Assembly: GCF_041228105.1 (NCBI RefSeq) | Contig: NZ_CP166097.1 | Location: forward strand, 1,798,001-1,862,000 | Reading direction: 5' to 3' | Source of the DNA: Pectobacterium aroidearum | GTDB taxonomy: Bacteria; Pseudomonadota; Gammaproteobacteria; Enterobacterales; Enterobacteriaceae | DNA: 64,000 bases | Shown here: positions 34,255-43,348 of the stretch, one piece after another | Layout of the letters: each line of letters begins with the position of its first letter | Position numbering within the stretch: position 1 is the first letter of the stretch | Translations under genes and position numbers: made by a program | Notes under the pieces: model-generated | What the model was told of the DNA's origin: nothing | The model's database searches: none | The model's input: the letters and a program-made list of their open reading frames with translations, nothing else

Positions 34255-34471
34255 TGATCATGCACTTAACCATGGAGACTATGTTCAAGCTATAGCCTAT
34301 AGACATGAACTGTTAAAATATGTGGATTTACCTATAAAGGTTTTGCTTGTTGGTGGGAGTCGTTCTCCTGACTTTCCTGTTAATAATCGAGAACCTGAGG
34401 TGAGTGTTATGCTATTCAATCAAATTATTTCAACCGCTCGAAAGCAAATCGAATGGCAACTGCGAGTTTAA
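34255..34471 (+). pseudogene. 3' remnant of an interrupted gene, probably the GHKL ATPase
   Basis: Directly after the IS right end, 72 codons read DHALNHGDYVQAIAYRHELL ... KVLLVGGSRSPDFPV ... LFNQIISTARKQIEWQLRV, then a stop. There is no start codon of its own outside the IS. This would be the C-terminal end of a larger protein; since the flanks have no target duplication, the middle of the ATPase gene was probably deleted. That both pieces came from one gene is inferred from position. Confidence 0.6.
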
Positions 34472-34518
34472 CAATACGAGAAATATTATGAAATTAATCA
34501 ATGTGGCATATCAATTCT

Positions 34519-36195
34519 TCACTTTATTGCTGCTGTTATAAACGGTGTAACATAACTAAAATACTCAGATTGAGCGGTCCTGTGAACATCCCAACGTTTG
34601 GCGTTAGCAGGACGTTGTCGCTCGTCTGCATGCGTTAATATCAATCGTCTTTTCGCACGTGAAACACCAACGAAAAATGCACATCGATTGTCATCTTGGT
34701 CACCAAAGAAAATCTCGTTTTCAACCGCCATTATAATTACAGAATCGAACTCTAGTCCTTTGCTTTTGTGAATGGTCAGAATCCGGACTGCTTGGTCATC
34801 CGTAAATCGCCCGAGCGCTTGCGGCAAATCTGATTCAATTTTAAGCAACTCCTCAATCCGTGCTTTGGTATCACGAAAAACTTCCTGTAAACGTTTGTGG
34901 GATTCGTAATCAGGTGATAAGGCTACGATCGTATCAGAGCCAATATGCTTTAAAAACGCCTTCACAAACTTCCACCAACAAGAAAAAGGTGAATCAAGCT
35001 GTTCAGCACTAGCTGCTTCTTTGCGCTGTTTTTTTAACAAACGATCAAGGTCCTTTCGCGCGCTAGACTGTACTTCTTCATCGGCAAAAGGAATCAACTG
35101 ATTCATCAAACGGATCCAAGCCTTAGGTTCACGTTTTCCATAGAGGCATGAAAGATAATCTACGATTAAACGTGCAGCGGGCTCGACAGTAATATCCTGC
35201 ATTTGCTGTTCATTTCGATATGGGATACCACGTAATTCCAGCTCCATCATTAAATGGTCAGCATAGAGATCTAACTGTTTAGAAACTAAGACAGCAATCT
35301 CGGTTGGTGGTAATTGTTCTTTATTGATCCAGTTATTAATAATATTCGCTAAATAAATGGCTTCTTCTTGGCTGTTTTCGAAACTCTCGACATGAATCTC
35401 ACCTCCGTCACCATTCAGTTGTTCATTTGGCATGGCTGAGGTCGGATCAAGCTCCCGAATTATTTCGTTCTGGACTTTTAGTAATTGCGGTTTTGATCGG
35501 AAATTACGGTACATGTTTAGTGGTACTGCATTAAAATCATTAGTAAACTTTTGAAAAATCCCATCCATCGCTCCCGCCCAACCCATAATTTTTTGCTTAG
35601 TATCGCCTACAGCAGTAAGGCGGATTTTAGTCCCTAGAAAAGCAAGCTTAACTAATTCATACTGCAAATTTGTACAATCCTGAAATTCATCAAGAAAAAT
35701 ATCACTGTAAGCCTGACGAATTGCATTACGGGCAATACTTGAGTTTTGCAATATCTTGATAGCCAATGGAACAAGATCACTAAACTCTATTTGGGTGCTA
35801 GATATACCGATTTTCTTTTCAACGATCGTATAGCCGGGATCCAATGCATCTCTTCCTTTCAGGACTGGTCTAAAGCGATCGATTATTCGCTTGGCAAATG
35901 CATGGAAAGTATAGCTGTCGAAACGGGAGGCAAGGTCTGCACCACAGCGCCGTTCGACGCGCTCTTTTAAATTTCTACTTGCATCAACTTTGAAGGAGAT
36001 AGCGAGAATCCGCTTCGGATACCGACATGTGCCTGTCCGTAATAGGAAATCTGCCCGCTGTGCTAGCATTTCAGTTTTACCAGCGCCAGGACCCGCGGTA
36101 AGAGCTAAACAACGGTTACGGGCTTTTGCTGCTCGTTTTGCATTCGGTTCCAGTGTTAATCCATCGGCGGGTTGCCATGCTTCAATAGGAATCAT
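34519..36195 (-). CDS. gajB: Gabija GajB, UvrD/PcrA-like helicase
   Basis: 558 residues. Superfamily 1A helicase motifs in order: Walker A LTAGPGAGKTEMLAQRADFL (about residue 34), motif II DEFQDCTNLQYELVKLA (about 165), motif III VGDTKQKIMGWAG, and motif V HKSKGLEFDSVIIM near the C-terminus. In Gabija, GajB senses DNA ends made on phage attack and activates the GajA nuclease. It overlaps gajA by four bases, in the usual A-then-B order. Slightly longer than the Bacillus prototype. Confidence 0.88.
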   Translation of the reverse strand: MIPIEAWQPADGLTLEPNAKRAAKARNRCLALTAGPGAGKTEMLAQRADFLLRTGTCRYPKRILAISFKVDASRNLKERVERRCGADLASRFDSYTFHAFAKRIIDRFRPVLKGRDALDPGYTIVEKKIGISSTQIEFSDLVPLAIKILQNSSIARNAIRQAYSDIFLDEFQDCTNLQYELVKLAFLGTKIRLTAVGDTKQKIMGWAGAMDGIFQKFTNDFNAVPLNMYRNFRSKPQLLKVQNEIIRELDPTSAMPNEQLNGDGGEIHVESFENSQEEAIYLANIINNWINKEQLPPTEIAVLVSKQLDLYADHLMMELELRGIPYRNEQQMQDITVEPAARLIVDYLSCLYGKREPKAWIRLMNQLIPFADEEVQSSARKDLDRLLKKQRKEAASAEQLDSPFSCWWKFVKAFLKHIGSDTIVALSPDYESHKRLQEVFRDTKARIEELLKIESDLPQALGRFTDDQAVRILTIHKSKGLEFDSVIIMAVENEIFFGDQDDNRCAFFVGVSRAKRRLILTHADERQRPANAKRWDVHRTAQSEYFSYVTPFITAAIK

Positions 36196-38117
36196 TCAGG
36201 TAATTCTCCAAGTTTGGCAATAACGGCATCAACTAGTCTATTCAGTGATTCTGGAATATTCGCAATTAATTCTCTGTCGCTTAGTTTCGCTAAAGCATCA
36301 ATGTGTGCGGCTGGCTTACTACCTAATTTAAAACGTTGATGGTAAGTAGCGAACAAGCTCTGTTCATCTGCACTATATTGAGAAACATTGTTATAGTTTT
36401 TGCCAAGGACTGCTTTTATTGTTGACTCGTCCGGCTCATCTTCTTCCACTCCATAAGCTTCGGGATAAGCTAGCAACATGGAAAAGTCCAAATCCATGGG
36501 AAAGGAAAAAAACACAGATCTGTTTTCAAGTTCTTCAAAAATGTCTTGTGTGCCTTTATTAAAAAAATGGTGAGTTCTTACTGGTGTAGCTTCATCATTC
36601 CATCTTGTAATTTTCCATTCTGTAGGGAGTATTTTCTCCGGCTCAAATGCAGCAAGCTGATCGTTAACGTATTTAATTCGCCCCCATCCTGCACCGTACC
36701 GAGCTACATCCAGATCAAGCAAAGTCAGATAAGGAATCTGCAGTGCGGAAAGCAACCGCCAGAAATGATTTACATGCCTACCACCTAATGGTGCTACTGT
36801 AATAGCTGATTCATCAACAGGAGTACCTTTAACTTGGAGCAAACGCGGCAGCACTATTTCTTCACTATCTCCTTCGCCAAGAACAACCAAGCGTGAGAAA
36901 TAAATCTCAGGGAATGCTTGTACAGCCTCTCTCACAAATTTATGTGCTTCATCTGCTTTAGGTGGCAATTTGATACACGCAACTCGTGTTTTTCTTTCCT
37001 CAGTAAGTCTTAGGTAACGTATAAACTTAGGATCAACTCTTCGTAACATTGATGGTGCATGAGTAGCAATTAAGGCTTGCGCATCAATATTCTTTGCCAT
37101 GGTATTCAAGGCACTGACAATACGTCCCAAGTAATGGGGGGAAAGGCTATTCTCCGGTTCTTCTACTGCGACCAGCGTAAAAATCGGAGGGCGTAACTTG
37201 TCGGGATCAAATGTAACATCTTCCTCTGCGAGCACAGCTCTACCGATCGCTTGAGATGACAGAACAAGAGAAAGGTAAAGCATCGATTTTTGACCATCGC
37301 TCAACCGAGAAAAATCGACAAGCGAGCCATCATGGCCGGGAGTAAATGAAACCGATAAATGTCGTAGTAATGCTTCAATCTCCGAAGCCACAAATGTAAT
37401 TTTAGGATCAGAGAAAAATTTGCCTTTGTGTAGTGTTGCCCAGGTTAATTTCAAACTTTCACTGAAAGCATTGATGGAGGGGTTAGCTGCTAAGCTCTCG
37501 CTTATCTGCTTGGTTAATTCCTTAATCGCTGTACGCTCATCATCCCAACGTACTGCACGAAGTAAACGTCCGAGTAATGCGTTAGCACCGTAAGCAATAT
37601 GGTCTGCAGGATCTCGTCTGGCTGGCAAATAGTGAATTTGGATATTATTACGCTCTGCCCTTGTTACTTGAGCTGTGGTTTGAGGTGAACTATCAGGATT
37701 GACATCCAATACATATACTAAGTTTTCCTCAATATCCCCATCCATTCCCATAGTTGCAGTGAGGCGAAAACGCACACGTGGAATACCTTCTGGCTCATCA
37801 AGTCGCATATGACCAAAATGAGGAGCCACGGTACTGTTATCCTCATCCTCAGCAAGCTCGTGAAACAGGAAGTCGGCTTCAATCCACAACTGTCTCTCAG
37901 GAGGAACTTCACCTTCATCAAAATGGACATGGAAATCTGATCGTTGGACACGACGCAATGTTGGTTCAAACGCAAAAAGTCGACATAAAGCCTGAAGTAC
38001 TGCTGTTTTACCAGATCCATTAGGACCAATGAGATAGGTAACATCTTCCAAGCTCAATTCGGTTGGTACTTTGCCAAATGACTGGAAACCAGATAATCGA
38101 ATTGCCTCAAGCTTCAT
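36192..38117 (-). CDS. gajA: Gabija GajA, OLD-family ATPase/TOPRIM nuclease
   Basis: 641 residues. ABC-type ATPase: Walker A GPNGSGKT at residues 31-38, signature region around FSRLSDGQKSMLYLSLVLSS, Walker B VAVEEPENSLSPHYLG. The C-terminal TOPRIM nuclease has its glutamate in VVLGEGDSEEIVLPRLL and the D-x-D in LTLLDLDVARYG. Domain order and the tight link to a UvrD-like helicase define Gabija rather than a stand-alone OLD nuclease. It cuts phage DNA when nucleotide pools fall. The gene is intact and headed by an ATG at 38117. Confidence 0.9.
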   Translation of the reverse strand: MKLEAIRLSGFQSFGKVPTELSLEDVTYLIGPNGSGKTAVLQALCRLFAFEPTLRRVQRSDFHVHFDEGEVPPERQLWIEADFLFHELAEDEDNSTVAPHFGHMRLDEPEGIPRVRFRLTATMGMDGDIEENLVYVLDVNPDSSPQTTAQVTRAERNNIQIHYLPARRDPADHIAYGANALLGRLLRAVRWDDERTAIKELTKQISESLAANPSINAFSESLKLTWATLHKGKFFSDPKITFVASEIEALLRHLSVSFTPGHDGSLVDFSRLSDGQKSMLYLSLVLSSQAIGRAVLAEEDVTFDPDKLRPPIFTLVAVEEPENSLSPHYLGRIVSALNTMAKNIDAQALIATHAPSMLRRVDPKFIRYLRLTEERKTRVACIKLPPKADEAHKFVREAVQAFPEIYFSRLVVLGEGDSEEIVLPRLLQVKGTPVDESAITVAPLGGRHVNHFWRLLSALQIPYLTLLDLDVARYGAGWGRIKYVNDQLAAFEPEKILPTEWKITRWNDEATPVRTHHFFNKGTQDIFEELENRSVFFSFPMDLDFSMLLAYPEAYGVEEDEPDESTIKAVLGKNYNNVSQYSADEQSLFATYHQRFKLGSKPAAHIDALAKLSDRELIANIPESLNRLVDAVIAKLGELPE

Positions 38118-38659
38118 TCTAGCTCCTCCCTTAGTACAAGTTATCCAATGAATTGATGAGTTAGTTCATTTGTTGCCAATAATACGGTAGCCATTCTGTC
38201 GTTGCTCTCATGTAGACTTTAAAGATAGTTGTTAATGGGCAAAGCCCGTCGCGAGGCTATGGGGTTTTGGCTGCTATTCATTCCGTGACGATCCCTGCGA
38301 TTGTAATTGTGTCTGATGCAATAAAGAAAAATTGTGCTGAAAAACTGTAAATCTATGACCAGTTTTAGTTTGCTCTGAGAACATTACATTATGCCGAAAT
38401 TCATTAAACCGCTATAACTCCAAAAACTGTTTCACCGCTGCGGCCTAAGGGGCGCTACGTCCGACTATGCAGGGTCAGTTTTTTTCACCAGCGCGTTTTC
38501 CGTTCCCCGTATCAGCTTCCGGCTAATCGTTCCCCAACATAATCCGTTCCGCAAGGGTAAATGGCACGCATTCTGCGCCCTTGCTGACCGGAACGATGTC
38601 GGGAAAGCGAACCGTCAGGCGATACGAAGACGAAAATCACACCACTGACGGAGAAAAAC
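38118..38659. other. promoter region between divergent gajA and ardC
   Basis: 542 bases, no gene supported. The left 250 are AT-rich and belong to the gajA side. The right part is GC-rich with hairpins (TTCCG-CAAGGG ... CCCTTG-x4-CCGGAA, about 38547-38598) just before ardC. The change in composition near 38.4 kb suggests a junction between two sources of DNA. Confidence 0.4.
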
Positions 38660-39604
38660 ATGATCATTTCCCTGCATACCCAGACTAGCGCCACTAACAC
38701 CGCAGCGGCGACCAGCGTATCCCCGCTGGAGCAGTCAGGCTCCTCAAAAACGAAATTTTCTCAAACCCCAACAGATATTTATCAGACCGTAACAGACAAC
38801 ATCATTGCAGCGCTTGAAGCTGGTGTAAAACCGTGGTCTTGTCCGTGGCAACGAGTGCCAGGCATGTCTGGGTTGCCTTCCAACTTCGCAACCGGAATCG
38901 CGTATAGCGGAATGAATATCATGCTGTTGTGGTGCAGTGCGTCAAAACAGGGTTTCGGTGATTCACGTTGGATGACCTACAAACAGGCGCAGGCAGTAGG
39001 TGGGCAGGTTCGAAAAGGTGAACACGGCACGACAGCCATTTTCTATACAACCTTAGAGAAGGAAAACGAAGACGGCGAAATCGACCAGATCCCGATGCTG
39101 AAAACTTTCAACGTGTTTAACGTTCAGCAAATTGACGGTTTGCCTCTGACAACTGAAACAGTCAGCCCGGAAGCAACCTTTGACCCGTTGCCGGAGGCTG
39201 AAAATCTGTTCCAGAAGAGCGGCGCAAACATCATTGAGAAAGGACAAAACGCCTTTTTCAGACCCTCAACTGATGAGGTCTGGTTGCCGGAGCGCCATCT
39301 GTTTTCAGATGCAGCTAATTTCTACGCTACTGGCTTGCATGAGCTGGTTCACTGGAGTGGTGGTAAAAAACGACTTAACCGTGAAATGAAAGGGAAATTT
39401 GGCAGTGCAGATTATGCGGAGGAGGAATTAGTGGCGGAGCTGGGAAGTGCCTTTCTGATGGCGGATTTGGGGATTGTTGGAGAGGTGCAGCATGAAAGCT
39501 ATATTGCCTCATGGCTTCAGGCGCTGAAAAATGACAAGCGCTATGTTTTCAAAGCGGCCAGTGCCGCCTCAAAAGCGCATCGTTACCTGATGGATAAAAT
39601 TTGA
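38660..39604 (+). CDS. ardC: ArdC-type antirestriction protein
   Basis: 314 residues, GGAG seven bases before the ATG. The N-terminal ArdC single-strand DNA-binding domain (DIYQTVTDNIIAALEAGVKP ... WQRVPGMSGLPSN ... YSGMNIMLLW ... RKGEHGTTAIFY) is followed by a zincin-like metallopeptidase with HELVHWSG at about residue 228 and the EEELVAELGSAFL helix. ArdC protects incoming single-stranded DNA from restriction in the recipient; here it would serve the conjugative module to the right. Confidence 0.9.
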   Translation: MIISLHTQTSATNTAAATSVSPLEQSGSSKTKFSQTPTDIYQTVTDNIIAALEAGVKPWSCPWQRVPGMSGLPSNFATGIAYSGMNIMLLWCSASKQGFGDSRWMTYKQAQAVGGQVRKGEHGTTAIFYTTLEKENEDGEIDQIPMLKTFNVFNVQQIDGLPLTTETVSPEATFDPLPEAENLFQKSGANIIEKGQNAFFRPSTDEVWLPERHLFSDAANFYATGLHELVHWSGGKKRLNREMKGKFGSADYAEEELVAELGSAFLMADLGIVGEVQHESYIASWLQALKNDKRYVFKAASAASKAHRYLMDKI

Positions 39605-39690
39605 GTCGGAGATGATAAGCCGCAAAGGAGTGCGGCTTTAACCTTATTGCGGGGCGGCAGAGTGACAGAAGTCTCAAGGAGATTAATTTC

Positions 39691-39771
39691 CCTGCGAATT
39701 TTCTGGGCATCGAATGCCCGGAAAATTCGCAGGCTGCGGGTGCGGGCGGCAAAGAGCCCGCGCATCCCGCA
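39691..39771. repeat. pair of large GC-rich hairpins after ardC
   Basis: Hairpin 1 (39691-39733): CCTGCGAATTTTC and GAAAATTCGCAGG pair perfectly; inside them GGGCAT/ATGCCC pairs with a 3-base loop, so only one mismatch in 43 bases. Hairpin 2 (39735-39771): TGCGGG-n-GCGGGC with GCCCGC-n4-CCCGCA. There is no T run. It could be a terminator, a plasmid replication or resolution feature, or a structured RNA. The rest of 39605-39931 shows no gene. Confidence 0.8.
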
Positions 39772-39931
39772 AACGGCGTTTGTACAGCGGTAATTTTTGT
39801 AAACGACGGCTCAGGTATGACGACTGGCTGTGAAGTTTGCAGGACTGCAAGGGTAGCAGAGCCTGTCATTGGTGTTATGATAAGTGTATTATGCCGTGTA
39901 ATGCACACGTATTTCATACAGGAGAGAAACC

Positions 39932-40168
39932 ATGACCGCGAAACAACGCAACACGCAGAGCGTGACCATGACAGTAGAGCGTGCCTTACTGGTAAGAGCG
40001 CGTGAAGCGGGCATCAATCTGAGTGCTACCCTGACAACCGCTCTGGATGCAGAGCTTCGCTCTCATGAAGCGAAAAAATGGCAGGAAGAAAACAGGGAGG
40101 CTCTCGCAGCACTCAATCGTTTTCATGATGAGCAGGGTTGTTTCAGCGATGAATACAGGACGTTTTAA
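39932..40168 (+). CDS. ccdA: CcdA-type antitoxin
   Basis: 78 residues, with AGGAGAG seven bases upstream. Ribbon-helix-helix N-terminus (QSVTMTVERALLVRAREAGI NLS) followed by LTTALDAELR, an extended linker KWQEENREALAALNRFHDEQG and the C-terminal toxin-binding segment CFSDEYRTF. This is the standard CcdA arrangement. It represses its own promoter and neutralises CcdB. The toxin gene begins two bases after its stop. Confidence 0.93.
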   Translation: MTAKQRNTQSVTMTVERALLVRAREAGINLSATLTTALDAELRSHEAKKWQEENREALAALNRFHDEQGCFSDEYRTF

Positions 40169-40170
40169 CC

Positions 40171-40485
40171 ATGCAATTCACTGTATACGGTAATACCGGG
40201 AAAAGCGTCGTTTACCCGCTGTTGCTCGATGTCACGAGCGATATCATTGGGCAATTGAATCGTCGGATAATGATCCCATTGCTCCCAATTGAAAAGTATC
40301 CGGCAGGCCGCCGACCAGATCGTCTTGTCCCCGTCGTCAGGCTGACGGACGGCAAAGAATACGCCGTAATGACCCACGAACTGGCAAGTATCCCTGTCCA
40401 GGCTCTGGGTACGGTGTTTTGTGATGCTTCGCAGTACCGTACTCAGGTAAAGGCTGCAATAGACTTCCTCATCGACGGGTTCTGA
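40171..40485 (+). CDS. ccdB: CcdB-type gyrase toxin
   Basis: 104 residues, the typical length. It starts MQFTVYGNTGKSVVYPLLLD and has LPIEKYPAGRRPDRLVPVV, EYAVMTHELASIPVQALG, and a C-terminal helix ending IDFLIDGF. In the F plasmid the end W-G-I contacts gyrase; here it is D-G-F, so activity may differ. CcdB poisons GyrA and keeps the element in the population. Confidence 0.92.
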   Translation: MQFTVYGNTGKSVVYPLLLDVTSDIIGQLNRRIMIPLLPIEKYPAGRRPDRLVPVVRLTDGKEYAVMTHELASIPVQALGTVFCDASQYRTQVKAAIDFLIDGF

Positions 40486-40622
40486 CGTTTCTTTCTATGC
40501 TGTTAAACAGGCATGCCTTTAATCGTGGCTTGCGGGCATCTGTTCAAGTTCGTCTATCGTGCGGAAGAGAAACATCTCCTAGTTTTTCGCATCAAAAGGA
40601 ACCGAAATTCCGTTCCTTACCA

Positions 40623-40725
40623 CCGTCCTGTTACTGTCAAACAGTCTAACCAGACCGCTGCTGTTAGCATCCAGAAAATTAGCCCACCATTGCAGCATCA
40701 GACGGCGCTGTTCAAGGTGCTTGGT
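40623..40725 (-). pseudogene. relic of a P4-type integrase 3' end
   Basis: Translated leftwards this gives KHLEQRRLMLQWWANFLDAN then SSGLVRLFDS. It is nearly identical to the C-terminus of the intact integrase at 26080-27357 (KHLEQRRLMLQWWADFLDAN, SNGMVRPFEF). The DNA matches too over about 90 bases. The catalytic core and the rest are gone. It marks the former end of a second asn-tRNA-type island. The rest of 40486-41014 has no gene. Confidence 0.85.
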
Positions 40726-41014
40726 GACTTTACTCTCTGTCCGCTCCGTGCCAGGAGCAGACATTACAAGCTTTGCTTGCATTAGTCGGTCAGGAACAAA
40801 CAACCCGCCTTCCACTCCAACTGAGAATCAGTTTGAAGATCCGGTCTTGGCAGACTCTTCTCAGAACACATAGTCGAGAACGGACTTATGTGCTCACTTT
40901 CATTTTTGGGTCGAATCTTTGAGCCTACACTGATAGCATTCGGTTGCTTCTGAGAAACAACACTGTTTTTTGTAATGGGTTAAAATGGTTCATAGAGTTC
41001 AGTTAGGGTATACG

Positions 41015-41692
41015 ATGATGGAGCAGAACACTTTTGTTGACCGATTTTTCCACAGCAGCTATGAGCTCACAGATTTCAGGAAGACTGGTGAGCGTGATAT
41101 TAATACATTATTCAGCTTTCTAAATAATTTACACTCCTTACAGGACAGAGTCCGTGAGCAGTTTGGAAAAACTATTTCACAGCACCCAGAGTTTAAATTA
41201 CTGCGAATAATCAGAAACTATCATCATCACGTCGGCGACGTTGATGAATTCAGGGTTTTTAATACTAGGAATGAATTTTCATTTAGCCATTCTGAGATGA
41301 TTATTATCCCGTTATTCGTAGTTGCTAAAGCGATTGTTAACGCAAAAAAAAGACCTATTGGAGAAAAGGAGATCAAAGAAATATCAGAGTTCATCGATAA
41401 CTTTGAGCATATTTCAGAGAGGGCTTCGTTTTTTTCTGAAGAGCGACATCTCATTAATAAAGATAAAAAATACTATCCAGGGTTTGACATTTACAAATGC
41501 GTTTATAACATTACAAATATTATTGCTGACATCTGTCGTGACATACCCGAGCTTTCGACCAAAGAATGTATTACTACTTTAGATGAAACATATACCAGTG
41601 CAAATAATATAGATAAACTCAATCTATTCTGTCATGCCGGAGAGGTCCCATTTCTCACTACTGAAGGTTATATAATAATTTCACAAAACTGA
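41015..41692 (+). CDS. HEPN-domain-like protein, partner of HNH protein
   Basis: 225 residues from the ATG at 41015 (an in-frame ATG at 40985 would add 10). Helical, with FKLLRIIRNYHHHVGDVDEF at residues 61-80: R-N-x-x-x-H, the catalytic motif of HEPN RNases (R-x4-H). Other helices are FSHSEMIIIPLFVVAKAIV and VYNITNIIADICR. HEPN proteins are common toxins and defence effectors. Nineteen bases later comes an HNH-type gene, so the pair looks like one operon. The HEPN call is from motif and helix pattern. Confidence 0.55.
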   Translation: MMEQNTFVDRFFHSSYELTDFRKTGERDINTLFSFLNNLHSLQDRVREQFGKTISQHPEFKLLRIIRNYHHHVGDVDEFRVFNTRNEFSFSHSEMIIIPLFVVAKAIVNAKKRPIGEKEIKEISEFIDNFEHISERASFFSEERHLINKDKKYYPGFDIYKCVYNITNIIADICRDIPELSTKECITTLDETYTSANNIDKLNLFCHAGEVPFLTTEGYIIISQN

Positions 41693-41710
41693 ATATATTA
41701 TGAGGCCCAC

Positions 41711-42430
41711 ATGCTTAAAAATTTAGCGAGGATGAAACATGCCCTTACGGAATGGGCTATCAAAGAAAGCATGCTTGATGATGCTACTTTTTTTACTCAG
41801 AAGGAATGGAACGACCGTGGAGAAAAACTCCATAACGATGCACTACTGGTCCTAGTGATTGACGGTAGCGGGTTATTTAGTTTATTGAACAACGGTTGTG
41901 ACACAACCGAATTTGAGGATCTAGTTGAGTCCTTTGGCTTCTGGTATGAACAGGGGTATAGCTGGAGCCTGGGCTTTTACCCTACTGACAATTATGATTA
42001 CAGCAGGCTAAGTGGTACCTACACATCCAAACTTCGGGATCCGAGATGGTTAAGGAAAGCAGTCCTAGTTAAGGATGAGGCTGGACACCGGTGCGAGGAT
42101 TGTGGAGCGCGTGTATGTCTCGAAGCTCATCACTGCTATTACACGACGATGAGTCTGGGTTATGAGCCATGGGAGTATCCACTTAGTGCATTTCGGGCGC
42201 TGTGTTCTACCTGCCATATTACACGTCCTATTCCTGAAATAAGGGCACGGGCTTTCCTCGCACGACTGAACCAGTCCCAGCTTTCAAGGCTGCTTGATGG
42301 GTTGGATAATGATTTCAACCGATTTGAAGCCGATTCCTTCATTGAGTTTATGCGGAAGGCTAACTTTCATAAGAAGCATATGGATGAAGCTCTTTTGCTT
42401 CTGAAAAAAAATACCGATATATACGACTGA
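41711..42430 (+). CDS. HNH nuclease-like protein, partner of the HEPN gene
   Basis: 239 residues. Residues 128-169 read HRCEDCGARVCLEAHHCYY ... WEYPLSAFRALCSTCH: two C-x2-C pairs bracket an A-H-H motif and a tryptophan, the usual layout of zinc-ribbon HNH endonucleases (C-x2-C ... H-H ... W ... C-x2-C-H). The N-terminal 110 residues are an unknown domain with a hydrophobic core (LLVLVIDGSGLFSLL). Probably DNA-targeting, with the HEPN partner acting on RNA or as regulator. Confidence 0.6.
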   Translation: MLKNLARMKHALTEWAIKESMLDDATFFTQKEWNDRGEKLHNDALLVLVIDGSGLFSLLNNGCDTTEFEDLVESFGFWYEQGYSWSLGFYPTDNYDYSRLSGTYTSKLRDPRWLRKAVLVKDEAGHRCEDCGARVCLEAHHCYYTTMSLGYEPWEYPLSAFRALCSTCHITRPIPEIRARAFLARLNQSQLSRLLDGLDNDFNRFEADSFIEFMRKANFHKKHMDEALLLLKKNTDIYD

Positions 42431-42593
42431 CTGTTTCATTTGAACTATAACGGTGCTCAATGACAAGGAAGGCCGCTACAATCAGTTGCTACACGTGAAA
42501 CAAGTCATGTCGCATCTGGAGGAATAGGCATCTAAAGTAACGTCCGCTCCTCGCTCTTAGCCGACCATGAGATTTGGCAACGCCAGATTCAGC

Positions 42594-43340
42594 TTATGAA
42601 TATTGCCTCAACTCCAGTTGCCGCAACTCGTCGAGAGTATAAATGCGAAAAACATTGCGGTGACGTGCTTCCAGAGAGATAGGTTGATGATTAACGATGA
42701 CGTGTTTGATGTTGGCGAACAGTAGTTCAAGAGCGAGTTTTTTCTGTAGGTCCGGTACGATATAAAAGACGTAAATCCAGTGCTTTTGTGTCCGGGCCAG
42801 CAAATGGCTGGCGATGATTGACTGATAGCGTGCTTTGGTCTTTAGGCGACGCTCGGTTTCTACTGCGATGACCTGTCCGTCAGGGAGTGTGATGAGTCCA
42901 TCCGGACGGTGTTTGACCTGATACTGGCTTAGGAAGGTTGAGCGATCGCCGTTTATCCATCCGGATGCGCCTTTTTTCTCCAGGAGCAGCCTAGCCACCT
43001 GATTATCAAGATGGTGTTCCAGTGTCCAGCCGGTAATTTTTGAGGGTTCAAAGCGCGCGGGGAAAATATCATCGTCCGGCGTTAAAACGACGGCCAGTCC
43101 GTCGCTGGTTATGCCCCACAATGACATTTTCATCGTCCGTGATTCAAATACATACTTTTGTATTAACCCCATTCGCTCAATTTTTGTCAGCAGCGTATAC
43201 AGCGATTTATGATCCCTGAAGCCAAACAGCAGCATCAGTGTTTTAAAGTCGCTGTAGGTTTCTTCCTTCAGGAAATTCAGCAGCCTTTTTATCTTCTCGC
43301 TATTGCGAGCGATGCGCTCGCTATACGTTGCGATAAGCAT
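42594..43340 (-). CDS. mobC: MobC-type (MOBC) relaxase / replication-relaxation family
   Basis: 248 residues. The N-terminal winged-helix (FKTLMLLFGFRDHKSLYTLL TKIERMGLIQKYVF) is followed by a restriction-enzyme-like core: RPDGLITLPDGQVIAVETER with the acidic D...E-x-E pattern and then RRLKTKARYQ. This fits the CloDF13 MobC family, whose fold is PD-(D/E)XK-like and lacks the three histidines of classical relaxases. It follows mobB by eight bases. It would process an oriT in this module, independent of the MOBQ relaxase at 13024. Confidence 0.8.
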   Translation of the reverse strand: MLIATYSERIARNSEKIKRLLNFLKEETYSDFKTLMLLFGFRDHKSLYTLLTKIERMGLIQKYVFESRTMKMSLWGITSDGLAVVLTPDDDIFPARFEPSKITGWTLEHHLDNQVARLLLEKKGASGWINGDRSTFLSQYQVKHRPDGLITLPDGQVIAVETERRLKTKARYQSIIASHLLARTQKHWIYVFYIVPDLQKKLALELLFANIKHVIVNHQPISLEARHRNVFRIYTLDELRQLELRQYS

Positions 43341-43348
43341 GAAACCTC

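Noticed and set aside
36192..38117. Stand-alone OLD nuclease or retron-type effector
   Set aside because: It overlaps a UvrD-like helicase gene by four bases and has the GajA domain order, so Gabija is the better call.
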